A DNA stretch of 64,000 nucleotides from JAPLJU01 sp036725345. GTDB taxonomy: Bacteria > Desulfobacterota > Syntrophia > Syntrophales > UBA2192. The notes beneath the pieces are model-generated. The model was given only the letters and a program-made list of their open reading frames with translations, was not told the origin of the DNA and made no database searches. Each line of letters opens with the position of its first letter. Within the stretch, counting starts at the first letter, position 1. The translations under genes and the position numbers were made by a program. Where the stretch lies: contig DAIMEJ010000013.1 of the NCBI GenBank assembly GCA_036725345.1, positions 1 through 64,000 on the forward strand, in the 5' to 3' direction. Of this stretch, positions 1-7,912 are shown in pieces.

Positions 1-2
1 AC

Positions 3-479
3 AGCCTTCGCGTCTATCTGGACGCCGTCCTCGAGGGCCGCTTCGAGGACGCCTACGCGTATCTTTCATCCGGCGAGAGAGTCGCCCGGAGCCGCGCGGA
101 TTACCTGGCGATGAGGGCCGATGAGGGGTCTGTGGTGGCGCGGCTCCTGACGAGAAACGCCTCGTACCGGATTGCGGAGGTCGTCGTCACGGGCGACCGG
201 GCCCGGTGCGATGTGGAAGTGACGATCCCCGATTTCAAAAAGGTCCTGAGCGAAATCGACGGGGAGTCTCTGACGGGCAGATTTACGGGAAGCAACATGG
301 AAAACCTCTCCCTCGTGAGACGGAAGCTCGGGCACCTCGACGCAAAGTACAGAAGGGAAGGCATGCCCGTGAACACGGTCGTCGAATCCTTCTGGCTCGT
401 GAAGGAAAAAGACGGCTGGCGGGTGTCCCTCAAGGGCGAGGGAACCGCGGGGGGAAGGCGGGCGGAGACAGATCGTTAG
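3..479 (+). CDS. Hypothetical protein, 5' truncated by window edge
   Basis: The frame is open from base 3 with no stop before the window edge, so the true start lies upstream. A start at 111 would cut off a coding-looking stretch (RVYLDAVLEG, then AYLSSGERV). The alternating charged and hydrophobic pattern, with the sequence SFWLVKEKDGWRVSL near the C-terminus, resembles NTF2-like/DUF4878-type domains in which a small alpha+beta barrel ends in a Trp-containing strand. That is only a resemblance, and no function is assigned. The gene ends about 100 bp before the phosphate transporter on the same strand. Confidence 0.55.
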   Translation, partial: SLRVYLDAVLEGRFEDAYAYLSSGERVARSRADYLAMRADEGSVVARLLTRNASYRIAEVVVTGDRARCDVEVTIPDFKKVLSEIDGESLTGRFTGSNMENLSLVRRKLGHLDAKYRREGMPVNTVVESFWLVKEKDGWRVSLKGEGTAGGRRAETDR

Positions 480-584
480 AAGAAACCCTGTCGGGGGCGA
501 ACCTTTCGAGCCGCCGCGCCGATCGAGGAGGGAGAACCTATCGAGACCGTTTTCTACAGGGAGCTTCTGCTTTTCCTGGCCGGT

Positions 585-2153
585 GTGTCGCTCTTCCTCT
601 TCGGGATGCTGCGGCTGAGCGAAGAGGTTCAGCGCTATTTCAGCGGGACCCGCCTGCGGAATTATTTCAAGTTCGCCGTGGAGAGGCCTTTCTTCGGCCT
701 TTTGACCGGTGTCGCCGCCACGGTTCTTTTCCAGAGCAGCACGGCCACATCCGTCCTCGTCGTGGGCATGGTCAGTGCCGGGCTCATGAGTTTCTACCGG
801 TCACTCGGCATCATTCTCGGCGCCGACATCGGCACGACGCTCACCGTCCAACTGGTCGTCTGGAAGGTCACGGACGTCTCCCCTCTCTTCGTCATTGTCG
901 GCGGGATGCTGTGGTTTACGGCGAAGGAAAAATGGAAAGCCGTCGGTGAGGGCATCTTTTACTTCGGCCTCATTTTTTTCGGGTTGAGCATTGTCTCACA
1001 CGCCGCGTCGCCGCTCAGGGATCATCCGGCCGTGGCCGAACTGTTCAGACAGAGCCAGAATCCCCTCCTTGGCATTCTGGCCGGTCTTGTCTTCGCTTCC
1101 GTCATCCACTCCTCGGCCATTCCGATCAGCATCCTCGTGATCCTGGCACAGCAGAATCTCATGACGCTCGAGAACGCCCTGCCGATCGTTTTCGGGGCCA
1201 ATATGGGCACGGCCGTCACGGCCCTGATTGCGGGTCTCGTGGCGAATGTCAACGGCAAGCGGAGCGCCCTCTCGCATTTTCTCTTTAAATTTTTCGGTAC
1301 GGCGATCTGCCTGGGCATCCTGCCGCTTCTCACCTCGCTCATCGAAAACCTGTCGTCCGCCGTGGCGCAGCAGATCGCCCTGGGCCACCTCCTTTTCAAT
1401 GTCGTCATCGTCGTCGTTTTCATCTTCCTGCTGAAGCCGTTCTCTTTTCTGATCGAGCGCCTCATCCCCGGCAGGGCGGAGCAGCTTCCCATCTGGCCCG
1501 AGTATCTGGACGAGCGCAGCCTGGCGGAACCGGAAAAGGCCCTCGAGTGCGTGAGGAAGGAGATGCACAGGGATCTCGTGATCGTGGGAAGCATGTTCGC
1601 GAAGGGGCTCGGGCTCCTGAAGGATTACCGGGAAGGGGCGAGGAAAGACATCGTTTACGTTGAACTCGTGGTCGATAACATCAGGAGGGAGATATCGGAC
1701 TACCTCTGCAAGATCTCCGGGAATGACCTGTCTCCCGCTCTTGCCCGTAAGTTCTTCGATTATTCCGGCATGGCCGACGATATCGAACGAAGCGCCAATC
1801 ACGTCATGGTCATCGCCAATCTCGCCCGGCAGAAACACGCCAGCCGCGCCGAGTTCACCCGCTGGGCCTCCGCGGAGCTCGATGAGATCTGCAATCTCGT
1901 CACGGCGAACATGGAAGATGTCATCTCCCTGGTGATCGCCCACGATCCGCAAAAAGTTTCGAAGATCATGGAGCGGGAAGACCGGGTCGATTTCCTGGTC
2001 AAGGAAGCGAGAAACAGGCACCTCGAGCGTTTCCACAAGGGGATCTGCCAGGCCGAAGCGGGTCCGATCTTCGTGGAGATCCTGATCCACGTCGAGCGGA
2101 TCTGCGACCACTGCGTGAACATCGCCGAGTATGTCCAGGAAATCAACGAATAG
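585..2153 (+). CDS. Na+/phosphate cotransporter family protein with C-terminal PhoU-like domain
   Basis: Inner-membrane Na/Pi-cotransporter (NptA/YjbB type), predicted to move phosphate with sodium. The N-terminal ~300 residues are hydrophobic and carry the family's repeated QSS motif (LFQSSTATS near residue 47 and a second VIHSSAIP segment near 170). The last ~200 residues form a helical PhoU-like region. The GTG at 585 lies inside the first predicted membrane helix and has no ribosome site. The frame stays open upstream, and a strong GAGGAGGGAG site at 525-534 sits 5 bases before an ATC at 540. Translation may therefore begin at 540 with a rare start codon, adding FYRELLLFLAG. The membrane transporter call is firm; the start is not. 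Confidence 0.88.
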   Translation: MSLFLFGMLRLSEEVQRYFSGTRLRNYFKFAVERPFFGLLTGVAATVLFQSSTATSVLVVGMVSAGLMSFYRSLGIILGADIGTTLTVQLVVWKVTDVSPLFVIVGGMLWFTAKEKWKAVGEGIFYFGLIFFGLSIVSHAASPLRDHPAVAELFRQSQNPLLGILAGLVFASVIHSSAIPISILVILAQQNLMTLENALPIVFGANMGTAVTALIAGLVANVNGKRSALSHFLFKFFGTAICLGILPLLTSLIENLSSAVAQQIALGHLLFNVVIVVVFIFLLKPFSFLIERLIPGRAEQLPIWPEYLDERSLAEPEKALECVRKEMHRDLVIVGSMFAKGLGLLKDYREGARKDIVYVELVVDNIRREISDYLCKISGNDLSPALARKFFDYSGMADDIERSANHVMVIANLARQKHASRAEFTRWASAELDEICNLVTANMEDVISLVIAHDPQKVSKIMEREDRVDFLVKEARNRHLERFHKGICQAEAGPIFVEILIHVERICDHCVNIAEYVQEINE

Positions 2154-2404
2154 GAGGGAGGATCCCGCATCACCGGCCACCTTTTAATTCTGCACCACCG
2201 ATCCGCATCCCCTGAAAGGGACAAATTCCTTGACAAAGAGTCCAGCCGCATTTAATAAATAATTAATGAGATTTAGTCGGAAAAACCGTGGTGTTGCCGG
2301 TTCGCTCGCCGCCGTCGCGGTAATTCGAGCAACCTTCGGGCTTCGTTCCCGGTGCTGTACCGGGGAGGGGTTGGTCGTTAAATAATGCCGGAGGCATTGA
2401 TCGC
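2154..2404. other. Intergenic region with one small hairpin
   Basis: This stretch separates the phosphate transporter from the PAS protein. It contains a 6-bp hairpin (CCCGGT/ACCGGG, 2348-2364) and an AT-rich segment near 2250-2275. No riboswitch, tRNA or clear promoter was recognised. A 70-codon open frame on the minus strand crosses it but shows no family resemblance. Confidence 0.4.
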
Positions 2405-3307
2405 ATGGTGTTGCTCACGTTTCTGACGACCCTTTTCAGCAGGCCATACCCGGCTGATGGGCACGGGAGGCTCAAGGTCCACGGGGAGGATGACTTTTTT
2501 CTCCATGTCCTGAGTTATGTCTATGCCGCCGTCATCGCGGCCTCAAGGTTCTATTCCCGGCTGCGATGGATGACCGCGACGTCATGGATGACCCTTTTCA
2601 TGTCATGGGGACAGATGCAAGACGGCCGACGTCTTGCCGTGGGGAAAGCGGTCATATTTGAATTCGATCTGGAAGGACGCCTGACGTACGCCTCGCCTTC
2701 AGCGGAATGCGTCACCGGGCGGAAACCGGCGGCGATTATCGGGCGCTTTTTTCATTCCTTTCTGCCGGATGCGGAGGTTCCCAGGGCGACCCAGGCGTTC
2801 ATCAACGTCATGATGGGCCGTCGTGTAGGGGATCTGAGACTCGAAATGTTGACGAAAGACGGGTTTTCCGTTCCCGTTTCGGCCCGCTTGCTGCCTCTTT
2901 TCAGGGACAGGGAGGTTGTCGGTGTACGCGGATTTTTCGCGGATCTGCGCCAATCGGGGAACCCCGAGAAGGTTTATGAAGCCCTGGCGAAGAGTTCGCT
3001 GGCCGGTGTTTATATCGTCCAGGACGGCAAATTGAAGCTCGTCAACCCCCACTTCATGAGATGCACGGGATACACGGAAAGCGATCTCGTCAATGTCGAC
3101 CCGCTCAGCCTGGTCCATCCCGAGGACCGGGAGATGGTCAGCCGCAGGGCGGTCATGATGTTGAAAGGCAAGCGAACGGAACCCTACGAATTCAGACTGC
3201 TGACCCGCGATGGAACCATCAAGCGGGTCAAGGAGGTCGTGACATCGGTGTGGTACCGGGGGCGGCGGTCTGTGCTCGGAAATTACATCATAGCTGATCC
3301 GCAGTGA
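2405..3307 (+). CDS. PAS-domain protein without output domain
   Basis: Probable sensory protein with two consecutive PAS folds: residues ~82-180 (AVIFEFDLEGRLTYASPSA begins it) and ~195-290 (LVNPHFMRCTGYTESDL, VHPEDREMV, EFRLLTRDGTIKRVKE, the last being the PAC-like strand). No kinase, GGDEF, HTH or methyl-accepting domain follows, so it ends as a stand-alone PAS protein. The start is uncertain. The ATG at 2405 has no ribosome site, and the first ~70 residues are poorly protein-like apart from one hydrophobic stretch (residues 31-47) that could be a membrane segment. An ATG at 2615, preceded by GGGGA, would give a compact 230-residue soluble PAS-PAS protein. The ligand is unknown. Confidence 0.65.
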   Translation: MVLLTFLTTLFSRPYPADGHGRLKVHGEDDFFLHVLSYVYAAVIAASRFYSRLRWMTATSWMTLFMSWGQMQDGRRLAVGKAVIFEFDLEGRLTYASPSAECVTGRKPAAIIGRFFHSFLPDAEVPRATQAFINVMMGRRVGDLRLEMLTKDGFSVPVSARLLPLFRDREVVGVRGFFADLRQSGNPEKVYEALAKSSLAGVYIVQDGKLKLVNPHFMRCTGYTESDLVNVDPLSLVHPEDREMVSRRAVMMLKGKRTEPYEFRLLTRDGTIKRVKEVVTSVWYRGRRSVLGNYIIADPQ

Positions 3308-3432
3308 CGTATCCATCGTTTCTGAATTTCTGTCCTGTCCTTTTGTGTTAATCAGATACACGTATCCGGTCGCACCATCACAACAACGGATCAGGGGCTC
3401 CTTGAACTTCTCGCGGCAGAGGTGTCTGAGCG

Positions 3433-4713
3433 ATGAAAGTGCTCATGCTGGGCTGGGAATTTCCGCCCCACATCAGTGGCGGGTTGGGGACGGCATGCTT
3501 CGGAATGACGAAGGCCCTCGTCAGCCGTGATGTGGAGGTCCTTTTCGTTTTGCCCCGTTTCCGGGGGGGGCGGGAGGAAAGCCACGTCCGGCTTTTCGCG
3601 GCAAGCGAGGTGCCCGTGCCGACCGGATATTTCGAGGAGGAGACATTTTTCAAGGGGCTCGATGTCCGGGTGGTGGACGCCATGCTGAGGCCCTACATGA
3701 CAGGCGGGGAGTATGAGACCTACCTGCAGTGGTTCACCGAGAAGCGGGAGCGCTTCGGGTACCTGGAGCTGACGGGGGATTACGGCCGGGATCTCGTGAC
3801 GGAGGTGATGAGGTACGCCGTGGCGGTTTCGGTACTTGCGGCGACTGAAACCTTCGATGTGATTCACGCCCATGACTGGCTGACGGTTTTTGCGGCCCTG
3901 CACGCAAGGCGGCTGAGCGGTAAACCGGTCATCTTTCATGTCCACTCCCTGGAATACGACAGGAGCGGCGAGTCCGTCGACCCCCGCATACACGACATTG
4001 AACGCCTCGGCATGGAGGAGGCCGATCACATCATCGCCGTGAGCTCCTACACGAAGGAGAGGATGGTCAGCCGGTACAGCGTTCATCCGGACAGGGTATC
4101 CGTCGTGCACAACGCGATCTCGAGACGGGAGGCGGCCGAGCGCTTTCATGCCGGGAAACCGCCCGGTGAGAAAACGGTCCTCTTTCTGGGGAGGGTGACC
4201 TATCAAAAGGGGCCGGAATATTTTCTTGAAGCGGCGGAAAAGCTCATCCGGTCGATTCCCTCCATCAGGTTCGTAATGGCCGGCTCCGGCGATCTTCTCC
4301 CGCGGATCATGGAAAAAGCGGAGACCCTCGGAATCATAGACCACTTTCGTTTCACCGGCTTTCTGCGGGGTGAGGAGGTCGAGAAAATGTACGCGGCGAG
4401 CGATCTCTACGTGATGCCGAGCGTGTCGGAACCTTTCGGCATCTCCCCGCTGGAGGCCCTGGCCTTCGACGTGCCGGTGATCATATCGAAGCAGTCCGGC
4501 GTCGCGGAGATCCTCCGACACGCCCTGAAGGTCGATTTCTGGGACGTGGAGGAGCTGGCGAACAAGATTCACGCCGTTCTGGCTTACAGGGGTCTTCCGG
4601 CGGAGCTTCTGGAGCGGTGCCGCGAGGAGATGATCGAGGTTACCTGGGAGAACGCCGCCACGCGCATCCTGGAAGTCTACCGCAAGGCATTAAAGACAGT
4701 GGTAAGTGGCTAG
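3433..4713 (+). CDS. Glycosyltransferase family 4 (GT-B fold), glycogen-synthase-like
   Basis: Cytoplasmic GT-B transferase of 426 residues. It opens with LMLGWEFPPHISGGLG, the acceptor-side glycine-rich signature seen in bacterial glycogen/starch-synthase-like GT4 and GT5 proteins. The N-terminal domain contains VIHAHDWLT. The C-terminal Rossmann domain carries VLFLGRVTYQKGPEYFLEA and the nucleotide-sugar glutamate motif PSVSEPFGISPLEAL. The start is the ATG following GGCAGAGGTG. A GH57-like gene follows, separated by 131 bp of repeat. GT4-GH57 neighbours are common in anaerobes, where they act on alpha-glucans. Donor (ADP- or UDP-glucose) and product cannot be read from sequence. Confidence 0.88.
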   Translation: MKVLMLGWEFPPHISGGLGTACFGMTKALVSRDVEVLFVLPRFRGGREESHVRLFAASEVPVPTGYFEEETFFKGLDVRVVDAMLRPYMTGGEYETYLQWFTEKRERFGYLELTGDYGRDLVTEVMRYAVAVSVLAATETFDVIHAHDWLTVFAALHARRLSGKPVIFHVHSLEYDRSGESVDPRIHDIERLGMEEADHIIAVSSYTKERMVSRYSVHPDRVSVVHNAISRREAAERFHAGKPPGEKTVLFLGRVTYQKGPEYFLEAAEKLIRSIPSIRFVMAGSGDLLPRIMEKAETLGIIDHFRFTGFLRGEEVEKMYAASDLYVMPSVSEPFGISPLEALAFDVPVIISKQSGVAEILRHALKVDFWDVEELANKIHAVLAYRGLPAELLERCREEMIEVTWENAATRILEVYRKALKTVVSG

Positions 4714-4747
4714 TGATGAGTGGATAGCAGCAGTTGTCCATTGTGGG

Positions 4748-4826
4748 AAAGACCAAAGGGACCAAACAGACGAATTAGACCAAAGAGACCAGATAGACTA
4801 AACGGACCAGAAAGACCAGACAGACC
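4748..4826. repeat. 10-bp-periodic AGAC/GACC tract
   Basis: About eight imperfect copies of a ~10-bp unit built around AGACCA, AGAC or GGACCA fill most of the gap between the GT4 and GH57 genes. The same kind of tract recurs at 10962-11020, 17638-17700, 17776-17825 and 32307-32350. The 10-bp spacing matches one helical turn. The GH57 ribosome site (GGAGGAACGAA) follows directly. Confidence 0.7.
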
Positions 4827-4844
4827 TCGTTCCGGAGGAACGAA

Positions 4845-6098
4845 ATGCCTTTCGTCACGCTGTCCTTTGAACTTCATCAGCCACCCCGGCTCCGGCGTTA
4901 CACTTTCTTTGACATTGGTCAGAGTCACAGCTACGAGGATCCGGACAGCGGCCGGCTGAGGGCGGAAAGGCTTTTGGAGAAATGCTGCCTGCCGGCAAAT
5001 GCCGTCATTCAGGACCTGATACGTGAATACGGCGGCGCGTTCAAGGTGTCTTACGGGATTTCCGGGCTTTTTCTGGAACAGCTTGGAAAATCGCGCCGGA
5101 AGATCGTCGACAGTTTCCGGAGGCTTGCCGACACGGGTTGCGTGGAATTCCTGGGGGGCACCTATCACCACTCGCTGGCCTTTCTCCACGCGAAGATGGA
5201 ATTCGCGGATCAGGTATGTCTGCAGCGCGAGCTGATCGAGGACCTCTTCGGTGAAGCGCCCCTTTCCTTCATGAATGCGGGCCTCATCTACAGCGACGAT
5301 CTCGCGAGGGCCCTCGAGCGGCTGGGGTTTCACGCCGTGTTTTCGGAAGGGGCGGAGAGGGTCCTCGGTGGGCGAAGCCCGCATGCCCTTTACCGTCCGA
5401 AAGGGTGCAGGCGGATAGGGCTGCTGCCCAGAAACGACCGACTGTCCGACGACATCTCCTTTCGGTTCTCCGACAGAACGTGGCCGGAATACCCCCTGAC
5501 GGCGGAGAAATACGCGGGCTGGGTTCACCGGGTCAAGGGGGAGGATGCCGTTGTCAACATCATCGTGGACTACGGGACGTTTGGTGCGCACCAGTGGGCT
5601 GAAACGGGCATTTTCGAGTTTTTAAAAGCCCTCCCGCGGGAGATTTTGAAAAACCCGGACTTTCGGTTTTCCACGCCGGCGGAGATCGTGAGGAAGGTGA
5701 AGCCCGCGAGGGAGTTGAGCCTGCCGGGATTCACGTCCTGGATGGGCGACGAAAAAAACCTCGAGGCCTGGTGCGGGAACCATTTGCAGGAGGACGCCCT
5801 GAGAGTCCTTTACGGGCTGTCCCGCAGGGTGCGGCTGAAAAAAGACAAGCGGCTCATGAAGACGTGGCGGATGCTCCAGGCATCCGATCATTTCTATTAC
5901 ATGGGTGACGGGCCTCGGGAGGGGGGGAACGTCGAACAGACTTTGAATCCCTACCCGTCCCCCTACGACGCCTACATCAACTTCATGAACATCCTGACGG
6001 ATTATTCCAACACCCTGAAGCCGGGATCCCCTGCGAACAGGAAAAAGGGCAGGGCTCACGCGGCACGAAAAAAAGGATCACGGAGGTCCCAAAAATGA
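4845..6098 (+). CDS. GH57-family alpha-amylase-like protein, likely catalytically altered
   Basis: A 417-residue member of glycoside hydrolase family 57. Region 1 is seen as SFELHQPPRLRR (residues 7-18) and the fourth conserved region as VDYGTFGAHQW (241-251), where Asp242 matches the acid/base. The third region reads FMNAGLIYSDD (142-152). In active members this is usually NTELIY with Glu as the nucleophile, and here Gly146 takes that place. Region 4, usually DYETFGEH, has also lost both glutamates. The protein may therefore bind rather than cut alpha-glucan. The stop overlaps the next gene by 4 bp (ATGA), so the two are translationally coupled. Family membership is secure; loss of activity is an inference from remembered family motifs. 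Confidence 0.85.
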   Translation: MPFVTLSFELHQPPRLRRYTFFDIGQSHSYEDPDSGRLRAERLLEKCCLPANAVIQDLIREYGGAFKVSYGISGLFLEQLGKSRRKIVDSFRRLADTGCVEFLGGTYHHSLAFLHAKMEFADQVCLQRELIEDLFGEAPLSFMNAGLIYSDDLARALERLGFHAVFSEGAERVLGGRSPHALYRPKGCRRIGLLPRNDRLSDDISFRFSDRTWPEYPLTAEKYAGWVHRVKGEDAVVNIIVDYGTFGAHQWAETGIFEFLKALPREILKNPDFRFSTPAEIVRKVKPARELSLPGFTSWMGDEKNLEAWCGNHLQEDALRVLYGLSRRVRLKKDKRLMKTWRMLQASDHFYYMGDGPREGGNVEQTLNPYPSPYDAYINFMNILTDYSNTLKPGSPANRKKGRAHAARKKGSRRSQK

Positions 6099-6616
6099 CA
6101 TTGCTCGGGAAAAAAGCGCTTATACTCGTCGACAACCTCTATCAGGAACTGGAGTTCTGGTATCCTCTGCTCCGTCTGCGGGAGGAAGGGGCCGCCGTGC
6201 TGGTCATCGGTGCGAAGAAAGGGGAAACCTACACGAGCAAGCTGGGGTATCCCGTTCAATCGGACCTGGCCGCCGGCGACATCAAGCAGATGGACTTTGA
6301 CGCCCTTGTCATCCCGGGCGGCTACGCCCCGGACATCATGCGGCGTTACCCCGAGATGGTGGACCTCGTCCGGAGGGCACACGAAGCCGGCAAGGTCATA
6401 GCCGCGATCTGCCACGCCGTCTGGATGCTTGCGTCGGCGGAAATCATCCGGGACAGGAAGGTGACCTGCTTTTTCTCCATCAGAGATGATGTGGTTCATG
6501 CGGGGGGTCTATACCGTGACGCGGAGGTGGTTGTGGACGGGAACATCATCACCTCCCGCATCCCCGACGACCTGCCCGCTTTTCTCAGGGCCATCATTGA
6601 CGCGTTGCGCAGCTGA
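6095..6616 (+). CDS. DJ-1/PfpI family protein
   Basis: A 173-residue flavodoxin-like alpha/beta protein of the DJ-1/ThiJ/PfpI superfamily. The nucleophile elbow is AAICHAV, with Cys106 followed by His107, and the partner Glu18 is in NLYQELEF. The oxyanion-loop sequence VIPGGYAPD is present. Members act as intracellular proteases, glyoxalases/deglycases or chaperones; the sequence does not decide which. The gene overlaps the GH57-like gene by four bases and is probably co-translated with it. This is the last intact gene before 1.3 kb of decayed DNA. Confidence 0.88.
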   Translation: MTLLGKKALILVDNLYQELEFWYPLLRLREEGAAVLVIGAKKGETYTSKLGYPVQSDLAAGDIKQMDFDALVIPGGYAPDIMRRYPEMVDLVRRAHEAGKVIAAICHAVWMLASAEIIRDRKVTCFFSIRDDVVHAGGLYRDAEVVVDGNIITSRIPDDLPAFLRAIIDALRS

Positions 6617-6698
6617 GATTGCCCGGACGCAATTTCCGAAGCGTCTCTCTACCGCGGCCCCCCTGAAAATGCCTCGAACGGTCGATAAAGAAGGCGGC

Positions 6699-7034
6699 AT
6701 GAAAGAGAAGATTCCGGAGTAACGGTTACAGGAACTGAAGAAAAAAATCGACGGCAAAGAGCCCGTTTATATTGTGGATGTGAGGCGCCGGCGGGACGAA
6801 AACCGGGTCCGCGGCGCCGTTATTTATGACCCCGATGCCGCAGGCGGAAAAATTCGACCTCCCCGTCCCGGAGGATCGCCCCGCTGTAACGTACTGGTCG
6901 TGACATGAGGAGCATATCAGTGCCCCGGCGTCACGAAAACTTATCCGGCTCGGTTACACAGACGTCAGGACGCTTCCCGGGGGTACGAAGCCTTGAAGTA
7001 GGAAGGCTATCCCATTGAAAAAATTGGGGTTTAA
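6699..7034 (+). pseudogene. Rhodanese-domain pseudogene
   Basis: Beginning at an ATG at 6699 the frame reads MKEKIPE, a TAA stop, then LQELKKKIDGKEPVYIVDVR, the start of a rhodanese domain. After about 6845 the homology shifts frame: DLPVPEDRPAVTY, then (after TGG and TGA, where the active-site loop with its cysteine should be) HEEHISAPASRKLIRLGYTDVR. The ending GYEALK, a TAG stop and EGYPIEKI return to the first frame. At least two frameshifts and three in-frame stops, plus loss of the catalytic Cys codon, show that the gene is dead. An intact ancestor would be a ~110-residue single-domain sulfurtransferase. Confidence 0.75.
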
Positions 7035-7912
7035 TAGGGTTTCCCGGATTTCTTGTCTTCAAAAATCCGTTCAGCGGCCGGTTCAGGGAAGGGAATTATG
7101 TCGGCCGTAACAGCCGTTAAAATACGTTTCTGTCATGCTCTGTGACATGCCGGATGAAAAAGCCGTCATATTCGGCCGTGATTCGGGCGATTGAATCCCT
7201 CCTTGTTGTACTGGCTCGAAGTGGCGGTAAAGCCGCGATGGACGGAGCTTTCCGGCGAATTAATTTGCCTTGATTTCGGGTATTAACGATGATATGAAAA
7301 TCCGAAGAAGCGAGGAGGGTTTCCGTAAGTTCAGGCGTCTCACCCGGTGATCCGAAACGGGTCGCCGACTTCGAAATCGCCCTGCCACGGGTGAGACGTG
7401 AAGCAGTCCATACCCCCCCGAAATAAGTTCAGCGGATTTGTTTCGTCCGTGATGTAGCCGGTCTTTGTGAATTTTCCGAGCCACCATGTCATGGAACGGC
7501 CATGAAACTTCAGGGTGTCCGATCACAAGAAAACCGGGTTGTTTTTCCCGGAGCCGCGCGGGCCTTCCCTCATCCCTTATACTCCCTGATGTCTACCTTC
7601 TGTCGGATTGACCGGTTGCTGACAGATTCCCGTCAAGAAAGTTTCAACCCCTATAAAGGTTACACGAACAAGCTGGACGGGGCACCCCTGTCGTGACCTT
7701 TTTTCAGAAGACCCCCGTCAGGCACGCTTTGTTTCTTACCTGGAGTCACTGATCGAAAATCTTAAATCATGGAAAGGAGGTGAGCTTCCCCGGGTTTGTC
7801 GAATGCGGGGATTCCAGTCGTCAAAGGATCGTTTCATCTCTGGAAGAGCGCGGGGTGATCGCCGCTCGAATGGCGGTCGAAATGTTTCATCATTTCCTAA
7901 GGAGGGAAAAAT
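7035..7912. other. Long non-coding/decayed stretch
   Basis: About 0.9 kb without a convincing gene. Short open frames (for example 7260-7526 minus, and 7502-7696 plus) have no recognisable domains or ribosome sites, and stops are frequent in all frames. Together with the rhodanese relic just upstream this looks like degenerating sequence. The last ~170 bp, ending in AAGGAGGG, would be the leader of the CoA-transferase operon. I could not identify a convincing -10/-35 or -24/-12 promoter in it. Confidence 0.5.

Noticed and set aside
2263..2475. 70-codon minus-strand open frame in front of the PAS gene
   Set aside because: No ribosome site that fits, no recognisable family, and it overlaps the start region of the PAS gene.
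7260..7526. 88-codon minus-strand open frame in the decayed region
   Set aside because: Basic, low-complexity product with no domain or ribosome site; neighbouring DNA is degenerate.
7636..7670. GTTTCAACCCCTATAAAGG resembling a CRISPR repeat
   Set aside because: There is only one copy, with no regular spacing, spacers or cas genes in the window.
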